DNA of 64,000 nt. Source: Apostichopus japonicus (taxonomy: Eukaryota > Echinodermata > Holothuroidea > Aspidochirotida > Stichopodidae). Below the pieces are notes generated by a model, which made no database searches, was not told the DNA's origin, and was given only the letters and a program-made list of their open reading frames with translations. The stretch lies in contig NC_092567.1 in assembly GCF_037975245.1 (NCBI RefSeq), positions 13,160,876-13,224,875 of the forward strand. The letters are read 5' to 3'. Positions 46,485-58,968 of this stretch are shown one piece after another. Every line of letters starts with the position of its first letter. Positions within the stretch are counted from its first letter, which is position 1. The translations under genes and the position numbers were made by a program.

Positions 46485-47736
46485 CAGGGACGCTGCTAGA
46501 GGGGGGTGTGGAGGGTGTCTCACCCCCCCCCAATATTGGTAGAACTGACGATGCGACAGTGGGAATTTCCGACTGTCGCACTCTAATTTACCTAGGCCTA
46601 TTCATGTATTCTTGTGATTGTGAATGACCTAAAAATTTCGGTTAAATTTGACCTTTAATCAGTCCTACATATCAGGTTTCTTTGCCACTTTGAGAAATTG
46701 TATCAAGCGATCCTTATACTCCACCGTACAAAGCTCTCTATGATTTTGAATACTCTACAAAAAATGCCTCATAGAACAACTGTACAACGTTTGCCAGCTT
46801 CAATTCGGTTTATTTATGTACTAATTTTGCTATTGGGTGGGTTGACTCTGTTTGCTAGCTTCAAGTAAGTTCAGGATATATATTGTCTCTATGGAATACA
46901 ATAAAACACTCAATGCTAATCTATGGAAGCTTAAAAGTGCCATCAACATAAGAAAAACTTTGCCCCATAAGTTGACATATTTCAGTAAATTGTTTAGATA
47001 ACAAGATGAAATCTTATCAAAAATTAGAAAAATGTTCGAATGCTCCGTTGCTTTAACTGAGCAATTGAACAATTTTCTGCAAAATGTTTAATTGACAACT
47101 TATCATACCTCGTCAATTGGAAATTTTGCTGCAAAATGTTTAATTGTTCACTTCATTCCAACTGAGCAATTGGAAAATGTTCTGCAAAATGTTTTATTGA
47201 GAACTTATCGTATCTCGTCAACTCAACATTTTTCTGCAAAATGTTTAATTGTTCATTTCATTCCAAATGCTCAGTTGGAATGAAGTGAACATTGACAAAT
47301 TTTCATGTGAGTGATAAACAGCCCGTCTTCCTCCCAAACGCCCCCCCCCCCCCCAAAAAAAATAATATTAAGTGCGCTAGGAAAAAGCACTGTACTTTTG
47401 GGCAATTCACTATGTCGTGGAATATAATTTGTTTAAAAAAAAAATTACATTAACATAGCTTTTGTAGTATAATAGTTGTCTATGTTGCCTTCAAGTAGAT
47501 AAGCAAGTAAGCAATTAGCTTGTGAAGTAAGGGCCAGTGGTACAAATGTATCAAAACAAGTTGAAAAGTGCAGCTGCAAAAGATATGGGGTGTCTGACTG
47601 ACACTGACCGTATCGTTGACGAGTAGGGGGGGGGGGGGTACAAGGCAGCAGTCGGAATTTTCTGGCTCCAAAACCCATCCAGTTGGAATTTCAGCCACTA
47701 CAAAGCCCCAATCTTCAGGCCTTAGCTACGTCCCTG
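46485..47736. mobile_element. hAT-like element D, copy 2 (full)
   Basis: CAGGGACG...CTA at 46485 and TAGCTACGTCCCTG to 47736 form the TIRs. GTTTCAGG (46477-46484) and GTGTCAGG (47737-47744) are the 8-bp duplications, 7 of 8 matching. 1.25 kb, contains the AACATTTTGCAG minisatellite, no transposase. Confidence 0.8.
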
Positions 47737-47859
47737 GTGTCAGGATACCTTGTGGGCTACAGACAGTGAAATCAAATGCCAATTTGGCCCTCAAGAACCT
47801 TCTACCGAGCAAACAATGGAAGTTCCATGATATGAATTCAAAGAATTGACAGCTTTAAT

Positions 47860-48488
47860 CTTTGCGCGATTCTCGATTTTGATCGCATATGGAATAAACG
47901 TATAGTTAAAAGCCACTTGCGATTATTATTTTTTATTTATCCTGTCTATAACCCATTATTAACATCTGGTAAATTTAATTGTCGGTCTATCCTTCCTCCT
48001 AAGAAACAAACAAATGGAAAATAGTAATTGTTAGAATTTTTTCTATTTCTTCCACGTGGTAGCCTAACACCACACTTAGTCAATGGGGCAATATAGCCTA
48101 ACCATCTGTTCATTCGCTGGATTTTTGTGACTCAATTTTTAGATATCCATGGAATACTTTCATTATTGCTTTATCCTTCGACCATATGGTAGCCTAACAC
48201 CACACTATGTCAATGGGGAAATCTAGCCTAACCATCTGTTTATTTGCTGAAACTGGGATGCAGTTGTAAGATATCCATGGAATACTGTCATTATTGCTGT
48301 TAACTTCGACCATATGGTAGCCTAACACCACACTAAGACAATAGAAAATCTTGCCTAACCATCGGTTTCACCAACAAAAACAAAAAAATCACACTTAGCG
48401 AAGGTACGTTTCGGGTAATAAATCAGGAACTGCGTAGTACCGCACCTGGTGGGTACCCGGGTACCCAGATACCCCGTGAAAACACTAA
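47860..48488 (+). repeat. Insert family I, copy 2
   Basis: Close match to 38436-39060 with the same three-unit GCCTAACACCACAC array, in the same position within a C monomer. Confidence 0.7.
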
Positions 48489-48803
48489 TGAATTCATGGA
48501 TTGACATGTACAGTAAAACTATTATTGGTATTGTAGGACCTAATAAATATTAAATGAGAACCAGTGTAGCATGTGGGGTACATAACTTCAATGTGATATA
48601 AATATACCTTAATGTATCTAAGTTGCAGCATCAAATAGATTGCTATTAGAAGTCAAACAATAACTTTGCTTGAATGATATGAATTCATCAAATTTACTTG
48701 ATATGAATTCATCCAACTTACAGCTCGGTAATCTGTACAGTAAATTTATTGCTCCCATTTTAGAAACTAATCAATTATATGAGTACCAGTATAGCTTATG
48801 GGG

Positions 48804-49278
48804 CATGGGCGGCAATCATGGGGGGACGGGGAGACATGTCCCCCCCCAATGATTTAGGTGGGGGGATATAGTATCTAATACCCCCCAATATTTGGTGGCA
48901 TAGTTTTTGTTTTGTGGGCTATTAATAGAAAATAATGCATGAGATTATTTATCCAAATCATATTTGGCAGTGGTTGAAACTTCATCCAAACATGCTGCAT
49001 GAGGTAAATGACACCTTTAGGGACCACGCCCTTTATATAATTACATATATATATAGATATATATATATATATAGATATAGAGATATATCGATCATATAGA
49101 TACAGATATAGATACAGTTATATAGATAGATATATATATACATAGATATGGATATATAGATATGTATATACCAAATATCACCACGCGTGCGAAAAATTTT
49201 GGGGATGAAAGTTGCTACGCGCCTGCATCCAGGCAAATGTTCCCCCCCCCCAATATTTGAAACTAATCGCTACCCCTG
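48804..49278. mobile_element. hAT-like element W, copy 2
   Basis: TTATGGGG (48796-48803) and TTGTGGGG (49279-49286) flank it. Ends are CATGGGCGGCAATC and, in inverse, CAGGGGTAGCGATTAG. The interior has (TA)n and one copy of the CACGCGTGCG...TTGCTACGCGCCTG motif (49180-49226). Confidence 0.75.
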
Positions 49279-49971
49279 TTGTGGGGTACAGAACTTAAAT
49301 GGCATATCAATATACCTTCAATGCATCTAAGTTGCAGCTCCTAAAGTTGATGCCTTCATTGCTGTTAGAAGTCAAACAATAATTATAACTGAGGTTGTAT
49401 ACTGGAATATGAAAAATTCACCTATGGATGCTGTATTCTGGGTTATGTTGTATGAGTGCCAGGTGGGGTACAGACAGTGAAAATTAAATTTCAATTTGTC
49501 TCTCAAGGACTAAAACACTCTACCTAGCAAATTCTTTGATAAATTATTGGATTTTACAGCTCGGTAGTCTATACAGTTAATTTATTATGACCATTGAAGG
49601 GCCTAATACATATGGTCAATTCCATGATAAGGTCAACATCATACCAAAAAATTTAAAATCGTTGTACATTAAAATTGTATAAGTTTTAAATAAATTGAAT
49701 ACTTGAAGTTACTAAAAATATTTTTTTTCACCCCAGAAAAATCATTTGTTTGATTATGGTGTCAGTAATAACAAATGGTTGCTGTAGTAACTAAATTATG
49801 AAAAATACAGTGAAATTTCGTTTTGTGCAGATTTGTACATAGTAATCATAGGTATCATCAGTTTTTTGGACTAATTATATTTGCTATAGCATAGTGCTCA
49901 CTTATTAGCTTCAATTTTTTTTCGACATCAAGGCATTAAACAACAGTGGTGAATTGAAAACACCCTCGATT

Positions 49972-50500
49972 TACTGTCACGCGAGTCACAAAATTTACTG
50001 TTTTTTTTCTCCTTGCCTGCACAAAAGTTTTACTCAATATAATGAATATCAAGTCTTCACATAGATACCAAAAGGATTACTGAATTTTCCTTTTCAGAAG
50101 ATATTCAAATTTTGCGGAAAATCATCCTTTATGAATGTCACGCGAGTCACGTCACGCGAGTCACATCAATTCAAGATAGTGTTTCTACCTATATTACTGT
50201 GTGAATATTACAGGGATGTTATAGTTTGATAAATGAATCACTGAATAGTGATTTTCAATTTTTTTTTTCGACAACAGTGGTGAATTGAAAACACCCTCAA
50301 TTTACTGTCACGCGAGTCACAAAATTTACTGTTTTTTTTCTCCTTGCCTGCACAATAGTTTTACTCCAAATAATGAATATCAAGTCTTCACATAGATACC
50401 AAAAGGATTACTGAATTTTCCTTTTCAGAAGATATTCAAATTTTGAGGAAAATCACCCTTTACGAATGTCACGCGAGTCACGTCACGCCAGTCACATCAA
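49972..50500. repeat. GTCACGCGAGTCAC motif cluster, left arm of E
   Basis: Six copies in one orientation: 49977, 50148, 50162, 50309, 50468 and a variant at 50482 (GCCAG). The motif is a 10-of-14 quasi-palindrome and stands out as CpG-rich in A/T-rich surroundings. Confidence 0.8.
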
Positions 50501-50968
50501 TTCAAGATAGTGTTTCTACCTATATTACTGTGTGAAAATTACAGGGATGTTATAGTTTGATGCATGAATCACTGATTAAAGATATCATATATGCATTCCC
50601 CTTTAATTAGGCTACTTGAATAATATTGGCACACAAAATTAAACTAAGTATAATAATTTCCTTTGAAATATCAGAATTTAAATTCATGAATATTTATTCG
50701 CAATATAATGCCTATTTTATCACCACATTTGGAAAGTTAGCATGTGTCATTAATATTTTAGTACAAAAACATAATCTATATATTAGTATTCGGCAATGCC
50801 ATGTGCTTTGACTTCACTACCTTAAGGTTAACTGCACAATCATTCCCAAAATCAAAATGAGAATGGTAATTTGAATCACAATGAAAAAAGATTGAGTACA
50901 GCTGTAACATTTTTGGTTTATTCAAATATGACAAATGAGAATGGTAATTTGAATCACATTTTCATAGA

Positions 50969-53900
50969 TTTTTGGTTCCTTGCTTTAGCAAAAGGAACCT
51001 ATGCAGTCAGGTTGGCGTGTGTGTGGGTGTATGTGTGTGTGTGTGTGTGTGTGTGCGTCTGTGACACTTGCTTGGGTACGCTCTATCTCAATAAGGGAAT
51101 GTTGGATTGAGGCCAAACTTGGACTATAGATCCCCCATATGGAGAAGGTGTGCCCTATTGTTTTTGGTGCCCTCAAAGGTCACCAAAGGTCAGTTATGGT
51201 CCAAAAACCGAAAATATTAAAACTGCAATAACTCCCAGTGCCAATGTGCGACAAGGTTGATATTTTGGGACAAGTTGTGAACTGGTTAGGGGAACATTTT
51301 CAAACATAACGGTAATGTGATCGAAGGTCAACAAAGGTCAATTAATGATAAAAAAGTAGTATTTTTGCGATAACTTGAGAACAAAATGTCTGTTAGGGTT
51401 GGGAGTTGCCTCAGTGTAATCCAATTGTCGACCCGCATCTGGGTGACCCTTGACCTCAATTTGACCTCTGGTGACCTTTACGTGTTTTTGGGATTTTTAC
51501 AGTTTCGATGCTATTTTCAGATGTCAAAGGTACCTTCTGATCATAAATGTCAATAGGTTGACCCCGTGTGACCTTTATGTGCGAAGTTATATGGGATCAA
51601 AGTTTTTCGGTCGGAGTTAGGATGGTTGTACAGACTTTTCGTTTTGTTTTTTGGAATCAGGAGATTAAACTACATCTGAAACCAAGGTCAAAGGTCACAT
51701 TAGAAAAAATGTGCTTATTTTGGGAGGAAACGAGCAAAAAAGAAAATGTTTGGTTTTGATGCTAGAATTGGATATCAAAGGTACCTTCCGATCAAAAATG
51801 TCAATTGGTTGACACCCGTGTGACCTTCGTGTGCGAAGTTATACGAGGTCAAAGTTAATTTTCAGACATTTAATGCAATAACTCACAGTTCCAAGGTGTG
51901 ACAAGGTTGATATTTTTGGAGTAGTTGCAAATGGTATATGGGAATATTTTCAAACTTAACGGTCATGTGATCCGAGGTCACCAAAGGTCAATTAATGTCA
52001 AAAAACTAGTATTTTGGGGGTAGAAAATGGGCAAAGAAAAAAATGTTTGAAGTTTTATAGTTTGATGCTCTAATTTAGGTCTCATCAATCAAAAATGTCA
52101 ATAAGTTGACCCAAGGTGACCTTTGTATGTTAAGTTATATGAGGTCAATTTAATTTTCAGACATTTAGTGTAATAACTCCCAGTGCCAAGGTGTTACACA
52201 GTTGATATTTTGAGACAAGTTGCAAATAACTCACAGTTCCAAGGTGTGACAAGGTTGATATTTTTGGAGTAGTTGCAAATGGTATATGGGAATATTTTCA
52301 AACTTAACGGTCATGTGATCCGAGGTCACCAAAGGTCAATTAATGATAAAAAACTAGTATTTTTGTGATAACTTGAGAACAATATGTCCGTTAGGGTTGG
52401 GAGTTGCTTCAATGTAATCCAATTGTCGACCCGCATCTGGGTGACCCTTGACCTCAATTTGACCTCTGGTGACCTTTTTAGTGTTTTGTGGATTTTTACA
52501 GTTTCGATGCTATTTTCAGATGTTAAAGGTAGCTTCTGATCATAAATGTCAATAGGTGGACCCCCGTGTGACCTTCGTGTGCGAAGTTATATGAGGTCAA
52601 AGTTTTCAGACATTTTCTGACATTTAATGCCAATAACTCCCAGTTCCAAGGTGTGACAAGGTTGATATTTTTGGAGTAGTTGCAAATGGTATAGGGGAAT
52701 ATTTTCAAACTTAAAGCAGCATTTTGCGTTGGGTCGCTTTTTTCCACCTTTATAACATGTGCATCGATTTTTTTAGATGTATCAATCATAAAACAGCAAA
52801 CTAAGATACCATCCAAGTTTCACCCTGCCAAGAGCGTTAATTAGCGAGTAATTAACGATTTATGTCGATAACGAGTAAAAGTGTCCACGACAAAGTTTTC
52901 AATATCTCCAAATCCACTAGTTTGAATTCCACCAATCAGTGAATAGTATGTTTATTCATGAGCATTTTGCGTTTGATCGCCGTTTTCTACTTTTTTGACA
53001 TGTCCATCGAGTTTTTTACATGCATCAAATCACAAAACAGCAAATTAAGATATTAGCCAAGTTTTTCCCTGCCAAAAACGTTAATTGGCGAGTATTCCAC
53101 ATACAAAATTAATCGCATTCAGTTCCCAAACCCACTAGTTTGAATTCAACCAATCAGAGATGCAGGTTTAGTTATGAGCCGTTGCTAAATATAGATTCAA
53201 GACTTTGCCTTGGTACAACCATGGAGCTATAGCTCCATGGTACAACCAAGGAGTTGTTATGCAACTCCCTGGTACAACTGCCATATAGACTGTACACAAA
53301 TCAAGCGTGGTGTTATATTACGTATCTGTCAATGACGTTCGTAGTGTTTAAATATTCATTTTATGGGCGAGGTTTATTGGGTTCCCAATGGAAAATATCT
53401 TGGAGAACAACAAAGTTGAAAGTTGCAATTTTTTCGACTTTTATGCCACCATTTGAAGTAAAATATAAATAGATAAGCTAGTTATGTATGTCGTTATGGC
53501 ATAGTGGAGTCAGTGAGGTTGAGAAAAATCATAGAAAAGGACGCAAATGCTGCTTTAACGGTTATGTGATCCGAGGTCACCAAAGGTCAATTAATGATAA
53601 AAAACTAGTATTTTTGCGATAACTTGAGAACAAATTGTCCGTTAGAGTTGGGAGTTGCTTCAATGTAATCCAATTGTCGACCCGCATCTGGGTGACCCTT
53701 GACCTCAATTTGACCTCTGGTGACCTTTTCGTGTTTTGTGGATTTTTTACAGTTTCGATGCTATTTTCAGATGTTAAAGGTACCTTCTGATCATAAATGT
53801 CAATAGGTTGACCCCTGTGTGACCTTCGTGTGGGAAGTTATATGAGGTCAAAGTTATTTTTCAGACATTTAATGCAATAACTCACAGTTCCAAGGTGTGA

Positions 53901-54525
53901 CAAGGTTGATATTTTTGGAGTAGTTGCAAATGGTATAGGGGAATATTTTCAAACTTAACGGTCATGTGATACAAGGTCACAAAAGGTCAGGTAATGTTAA
54001 AAAAGTAGTATTACGGGGGGAGAAAATGGGCAAAGAAAAAATGTTTGAATTTTTAAAGTCATGCTCTATTTAGGTCTCACCGATCAAAAATGTCAATTGG
54101 TTGACCTCCGGGTGACCTTTGCGTGTGAAGTTACATACAAGTTCAAAGTTAATTTTTTGACATTTAATGCAATTAAATCTCAAAGCCAAGGTGTGACATG
54201 GTTGATATTTTGGGACAAGTTGTGAATGGGGTGGTGGAACATTTTGAAACTTAAAGGTCATGTCATCTGAGGTCACCATTGTTATCATATCTGTTGACAC
54301 GCTTGTAGGTCTCTTATATTTCTTACATTTTCGACGCCATATTTAGATCTCAAAAGTGGCTTTTGATAAAAAATCCGATCGCATTTTGTGATCACAAAAG
54401 TGTTGGCTATAGTGTTGGTTACTTTATGGGAACGTCATGTAGGACTACAATTACTTGGACTATTTGAGCCCAATCTTGCTTGATAATATTATGTGTATTG
54501 TCATATACCCCAAGCAAGGAACCAC
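50969..54525. repeat. Repeat F: GGTTCCTTGC-bounded block of AAGGTCA-rich units
   Basis: Starts with hairpin GGTTCCTT...AAGGAACC (50974-50999) and ends AAGCAAGGAACC (54512-54523). A (GT)n microsatellite lies at 51018-51058. The interior repeats a long degenerate unit with GACAAGGTTGATATTTTTGG, AACGGTCATGTGATCCGAGG, CACCAAAGGTCAATTAATG and TTGTCGACCCGCATCTGGG at about 51250, 51900, 52250, 52660, 53560 and 53900. Reading frames inside are by-products of the repeat. Confidence 0.7.
52715..53554. mobile_element. TTAA-flanked MITE nested in repeat F
   Basis: TTAA at 52711-52714 and 53555-53558. Ends are AGCAGCATTTTGCGT and, in inverse, AGCAGCATTTGCGT. Removing it restores the F phrase CAAACTTAACGG seen at 52300 and 53955. 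Contains a ~240-bp internal duplication (ATTTTGCGTTNGRTCGC, 52721 and 52964) and a 24-bp perfect palindrome at 53218-53241. TTAA duplications fit piggyBac- or Kolobok-type mobilisation. Confidence 0.8.
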
Positions 54526-54667
54526 AGTGCCCTTGGGCTCTTGTTCTTCTATAACTTTCAAATGAGTGACTTCAACAGACTAAATATTGTTATAAATATT
54601 AATTGACAAGATATATTGCCTGAACAACTGTACTACCCGTACAGTATATTATCCGAAAAGTGAACTC

Positions 54668-55075
54668 GTCACGCGAGTCACGTTTTTTGTCACGCGAGTC
54701 ACAATACATCTTCAACGTTATTTTCATGCGTTACAACATTTTCTCAAAGTTGCATAGCCATTGAGGTAGAGGTTTTTTTTCAACTTCGCGTTGATTATAA
54801 AAATTTATTGGAAACATTTTAATAAGACATAAGAAATTGAACATTTGTGTGTGCATTCTGATTTTCGCAAATATAACTGTCACGCGAGTCACGTTTAGTT
54901 TTTGGCCAATTTCACCCCCAATACTTGAGGTATAAATATTTTTTCTCTACTGTTGTAATAAGCATTAAGGCGTACCTTCACTGACAACATGAATGCTTTG
55001 CTCCCATGTTATTTCTTTATTTGTTTAATGATATCAAATAGAGAGGAATTTTAGTAAAAATGTCACGCGAGTCAC
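54668..55075. repeat. GTCACGCGAGTCAC motif cluster, right arm of E
   Basis: Four copies in the same orientation as the left arm: 54669, 54690, 54881 and 55062. The last is within 15 bp of the element end. Confidence 0.8.
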
Positions 55076-55292
55076 CACGGAATTGACCATATGATATGAG
55101 TACCAGTGTAGCTTGTGGGATACAGAACTGAAATGTGATATAAATGTACTTTAATTCTTGTATGTTGCAGCCAAAAGTAGTTGCCTTCATTGCTATTAGA
55201 AGTCAAACAATAATTATAACTGAGGTGTTATACTGGAATATGAAAATTCACCTATTGATGCTGTATTCTGGTCATGTTGTATGAGTGTCAGG

Positions 55293-56487
55293 CAGGGACG
55301 TCGCTAGAGGGGGGGGTGTGGAGGGTGTCTCACCGCCCCCCCAATATTGGTAGAACTGACGATGCGACAGTGGGAATTTCCGACTGTCGCACTCTAATTT
55401 ACCTAGGCCTATTCATGTATTCTTGTGATTGTGAATGACCTAAAAATTTCGGTTAAATTAGACCGTTAATCAGTCCTATTTACCACATTTTCCTTGCCAC
55501 TTTCAGAAATTGTATCAAGCAATCTTTTACTCCACAGTACAATGCTTTGTATGATTTTGAATACTCTACAAAAAATGCCTCATAGAACAACTGTACAACG
55601 TTCGCCAGCTTCAATTCGGTTTATTTATGTACTAATTTTGCTATTGGGTGGGTTGACTCTGTTCGCTAGCTTCAAGTAAGTTCAGGATATATATTGTCTC
55701 TATGGAATACAATAAAACACTCAATGCTAATCTATGGAAGCTTAAAAGTGCCATCAACATAAGAAAAACTTTGCCCCATAAGTTGACATATTTCAGTAAA
55801 TTGTTTAGATAACAAGATGAAATCTTATCAAAAATTAGAAAAATGTTCGAATGCTCCGTTGCTTTAACTGAGCAATTGAACAATTTTCTGCAAAATGTTT
55901 AATTGACAACTTATCATATCTCGTCAATTGGAAATTTTGCTGCAAAATGTTTAATTGTTCACTTCATTCCAACTGAGCAATTGAAAAATGTTCTGCAAAA
56001 TGTTTTATTGAGAACTTATCGTATCTCGTCAACTCAACATTTTTTCTGCAAAATGTTTAATTGTGAACATTGACAAATTTACAAAAATAATATTAAGTGT
56101 GCTAGGAAAAAAGCACTGTACTTTTGGGCAATTCACTATGTCGTGGAATATAATTTGTTTAAAAAAAAAATTACATTAACATAGCTTTTGAAGTATATAA
56201 GTAGTCTATGTTGCCTTCAAGTAGATAACTAATACTCAGTTGCTTACTTGCTTAACCAGAGTGATCAATTAGCCTGTGAAGTAAGGGCCAGTGGTACAAA
56301 TGTATCAAAACAAGTTGAAAAGTGCAGCCGCGAAAGATATTGGGGTGTCTGACTGACACTGACTGTATCGTTGACGAGTAGGGGGGGGGTACAAGGCAGC
56401 AGTCGGAATTTTCTGGCTCCAAAACCCATCCAGTTGGAATTTCAGCCACTACAAAGCCCCAATCTTCAGGCCTTAGCTACGTCCCTG
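55293..56487. mobile_element. hAT-like element D, copy 3 (full)
   Basis: CAGGGACGTCGCTA at 55293 and TAGCTACGTCCCTG to 56487. GTGTCAGG perfect on both sides (55285-55292, 56488-56495). Slightly shorter minisatellite than copy 2. Confidence 0.85.
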
Positions 56488-56619
56488 GTGTCAGGATACC
56501 TTGTGGGCTACAGACAGTGAAATCAAATGCCAATTTGGCCCTCAAGAACCTTCTACCGAGCAAACAATGGAAGTTCCATGATATGAATTCAAAGAATTGA
56601 CAGCTTTAATCTTTGCGCG

Positions 56620-57238
56620 ATTCTCGATTTTGATCGCATATGGAATAAACGTATAGTTAAAAGCCACTTGCGATTATTATTTTTTATTTATCCTGTCTAT
56701 AACCCATTATTAACATCTGGTAAATTTAATTGTCGGTCTATCCTTCCTCCTAAGAAACAAACAAATGGAAAATAGTAATTGTTAGAATTTTTTCTATTTC
56801 TTCCACGTGGTAGCCTAACACCACACTTAGTCAATGGGGCAATATAGCCTAACCATCTGTTCATTCGTTGGTTTTTTGTGACTCAGTTATAAGATATCCA
56901 TGGAATACTTTCAGTATTGCTTTATCCTTCGACCATATGGTAGCCTAACACCACACTAAGTCAATGGGGAAATCTAGCCTAACCATCTGTTTATTTGCTG
57001 AAACTGGGATGCAGTTGTAAGATATCCATGAAATACTGTCATTATTGCTGTTAACTTCGACCATATGGTAGCCTAACACCACACTAAGACAATAGAAAAT
57101 CTTGCCTAACCATCGGTTTCACCAACAAAAACAAAAAAATCACACTTAGCGAAGGTACGTTTCGGGTAATAAATCAGGAACTGCGTAGTACCGCACCTGG
57201 TGGGTACCCGGGTACCCAGATACCCCGTGAAAACACTA
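56620..57238 (+). repeat. Insert family I, copy 3
   Basis: Nearly identical to 47860-48488, in the same C-monomer position. Confidence 0.7.
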
Positions 57239-57954
57239 ATGTAAAGTAAAATTATTGTTCTTATTGTATGACCTAATAAGTATTATAGGAGTACCAGTGT
57301 AGCATGTGGGATACATAACTTAAATGTGATATAAATATACCTTAACGTATCTAAGTTGCAGCATCAAGTAGATTGCTATTAGAAGTCAAACAATAACTTT
57401 GATTGAATGATATCAATTCATCATATTTACTTGAAATGAATTCATCCAACTTACAGCTCGGTAATCTGTACAGTAAATTTATTACTCCCATTTTAGGACC
57501 TAATCAATATTACATGAGTACCAGTATAGCTTATGGGACATGGACGGCAATCATGGGGGAACAGGGAGACATGTCCCCCCCGAATATTATTGGTGGGGGG
57601 ATATAGTATCTTATTCCCCCCCCCCCAATATTTGGTGCCATAGTTCTTTTTGTGGGCTATTAATAGAAAATAATGCGTGAGATTATTTATCCAAATCATA
57701 TTTGGCAGTGGTTGAAACTTCATCCAAACATGCTGCATGAGGTAAATGACATCTCGTGGCTAAGGTGGCGACCACCCCTCCCCCCCCACTTGAGCATATT
57801 TTTGTATTTTTTTTATGATATTGCTAGTAGTTTCAAAATAGGAAATGCTTAGATGCAACATACAAGGCCTGGAAAGTGCCATTTCCAGCGATCTGGGAGA
57901 CACTTCTGCCAAAAAATACACCATATATATATATATTTATATATATATATACTA

Positions 57955-58080
57955 GTTGAGACTAGTGGAACACTAGTAGTTGTAACTCGTCAGACAACAC
58001 TAGTCTCAACATGTATCAACATATATTCCGCTCTGTCCATTGGACATAGAGCACTCTGCGCCAAGATAGACGCCAACCAA
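57955..58080. repeat. ~126-bp hairpin repeat, copy 1
   Basis: GTTGAGACTAGTG (57955-57967) and CACTAGTCTCAAC (57998-58010) are perfect 13-bp arms. A second small hairpin (CTGTCCATTGGACATAG) and GCGCCAAGATAGA follow. Bordered by (TA)n. Confidence 0.7.
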
Positions 58081-58153
58081 TATATATATATATATATATA
58101 TCTATATATACATATACATACATGTATAGATATAGAGATATATATATATATAG

Positions 58154-58187
<34 letters not shown>

Positions 58188-58191
<4 letters not shown>

Positions 58192-58318
58192 ATACTAGTG
58201 GAACACAGTAGTTGTAACTCGTCAGACAACACTAGTCTCAACATGTATCAACATATATTCCGCTCTGTCCACTGGACACAGAGCACTCTGCGCCAAGATA
58301 GAGCAACCAACCAACTCA
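58188..58318. repeat. ~130-bp hairpin repeat, copy 2
   Basis: Near-copy of 57955-58080; arms 58188-58200 and 58230-58242 with one mismatch. Again followed by (TA)n. Confidence 0.7.
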
Positions 58319-58421
58319 TATATATATATATATATATACATAAACATATATAGAGATATATAGATATATAGATTTATATATATATATAGATTTATATATA
58401 TATAGATATATATATATATAT

Positions 58422-58567
58422 ATCACTGTGGTCGAGTGGTACAGACTTCGGTTCGTGACATGAAGATCCGGGGTTCGATAGCTACCTTCGCCTGATGTGT
58501 CCCAAAAGGACAAAACCGGTCGTGAAGTGGAATTTTTCTGGTGTGTTATTCTTTATTGAATCACTAT
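58422..58567 (+). ncRNA. Pol III-like repeat with degenerate hammerhead ribozyme
   Basis: A box-like TGGTCGAGTGG (58429) and B box-like GGTTCGATAGC (58472). Hammerhead region: stem I strands CTTCGC (58486-58491) and GTGAAG (58522-58527, one G-U pair), core CTGATGT (58492-58498; A9 mutated), stem II GTCC/GGAC, AAAA where GAAA is needed (58512-58515), then CCGG and the cleavage triplet GTC (58519-58521). Two core changes should abolish activity. Confidence 0.65.
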
Positions 58568-58761
58568 ATATCTGTCATACCACTTGCTACACATTCAATT
58601 CTTATTTACGGCTTGGCTTGCCTATAAAGAGTGGTTATTCTGTGTAAAATTGTCAGATTCAAAGTGCCAAGGGTGCACTCTGTACAATCATAACACTTGG
58701 GTAATACGCCCTTAATGACAGTTATTCATAGCCAATGTATACGCTTCAACACACCAGTAGA

Positions 58762-58900
58762 ATCACTGTGTTTGAGTGGTACGGACTTCAGTTCGTGACA
58801 CAAAGATCCGGGGTTCGATTCCTACCTTCACCTGATGAGTCCCAAAGGACGAAACCGGTTGTGAAGTGGCATTTTTCTGGTGTATTATTCTTTATTGCAT

Positions 58901-58907
<7 letters not shown>
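58762..58907 (+). ncRNA. Pol III-like repeat with intact type I hammerhead ribozyme motif
   Basis: A box-like TTTGAGTGGT (58771) and a consensus B box GGTTCGATTCC (58812-58822). All hammerhead parts are present: stem I CTTCAC (58826-58831) with GTGAAG (58861-58866), core CTGATGA (58832-58838), stem II GTCC/GGAC (58839-58842, 58847-58850) around CAAA, GAAA (58851-58854), CCGG and cleavage triplet GTT with the cut predicted after 58860. Stem III is only the self-complementary ACCGGT, so cleavage would favour a dimer, as in other minimal type I hammerheads. Ends in CTTTATTGCATTA then (TA)n. Confidence 0.75.

Positions 58908-58968
<61 letters not shown>

Larger units (their letters stand above)
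49614..55088. mobile_element. TIR element E, 5.5 kb, with CGCGAG repeat arms
   Basis: Ends GGTCAATTCCATG (49614) and, in inverse, GGTCAATTCCGTG (to 55088). ATAT flanks both sides (49610-49613, 55089-55092) in a C monomer whose uninterrupted form is seen at 59509-59525. Both arms carry the motif GTCACGCGAGTCAC. Left arm has a ~330-bp tandem duplication (about 49925-50250 and 50268-50585). The middle is occupied by repeat F. No transposase seen; superfamily unknown. Confidence 0.7.

Noticed and set aside
50871-54300. Several 60-97 codon frames inside repeat F
   Set aside because: They follow the repeat unit, differ between units and end at random. No motif.
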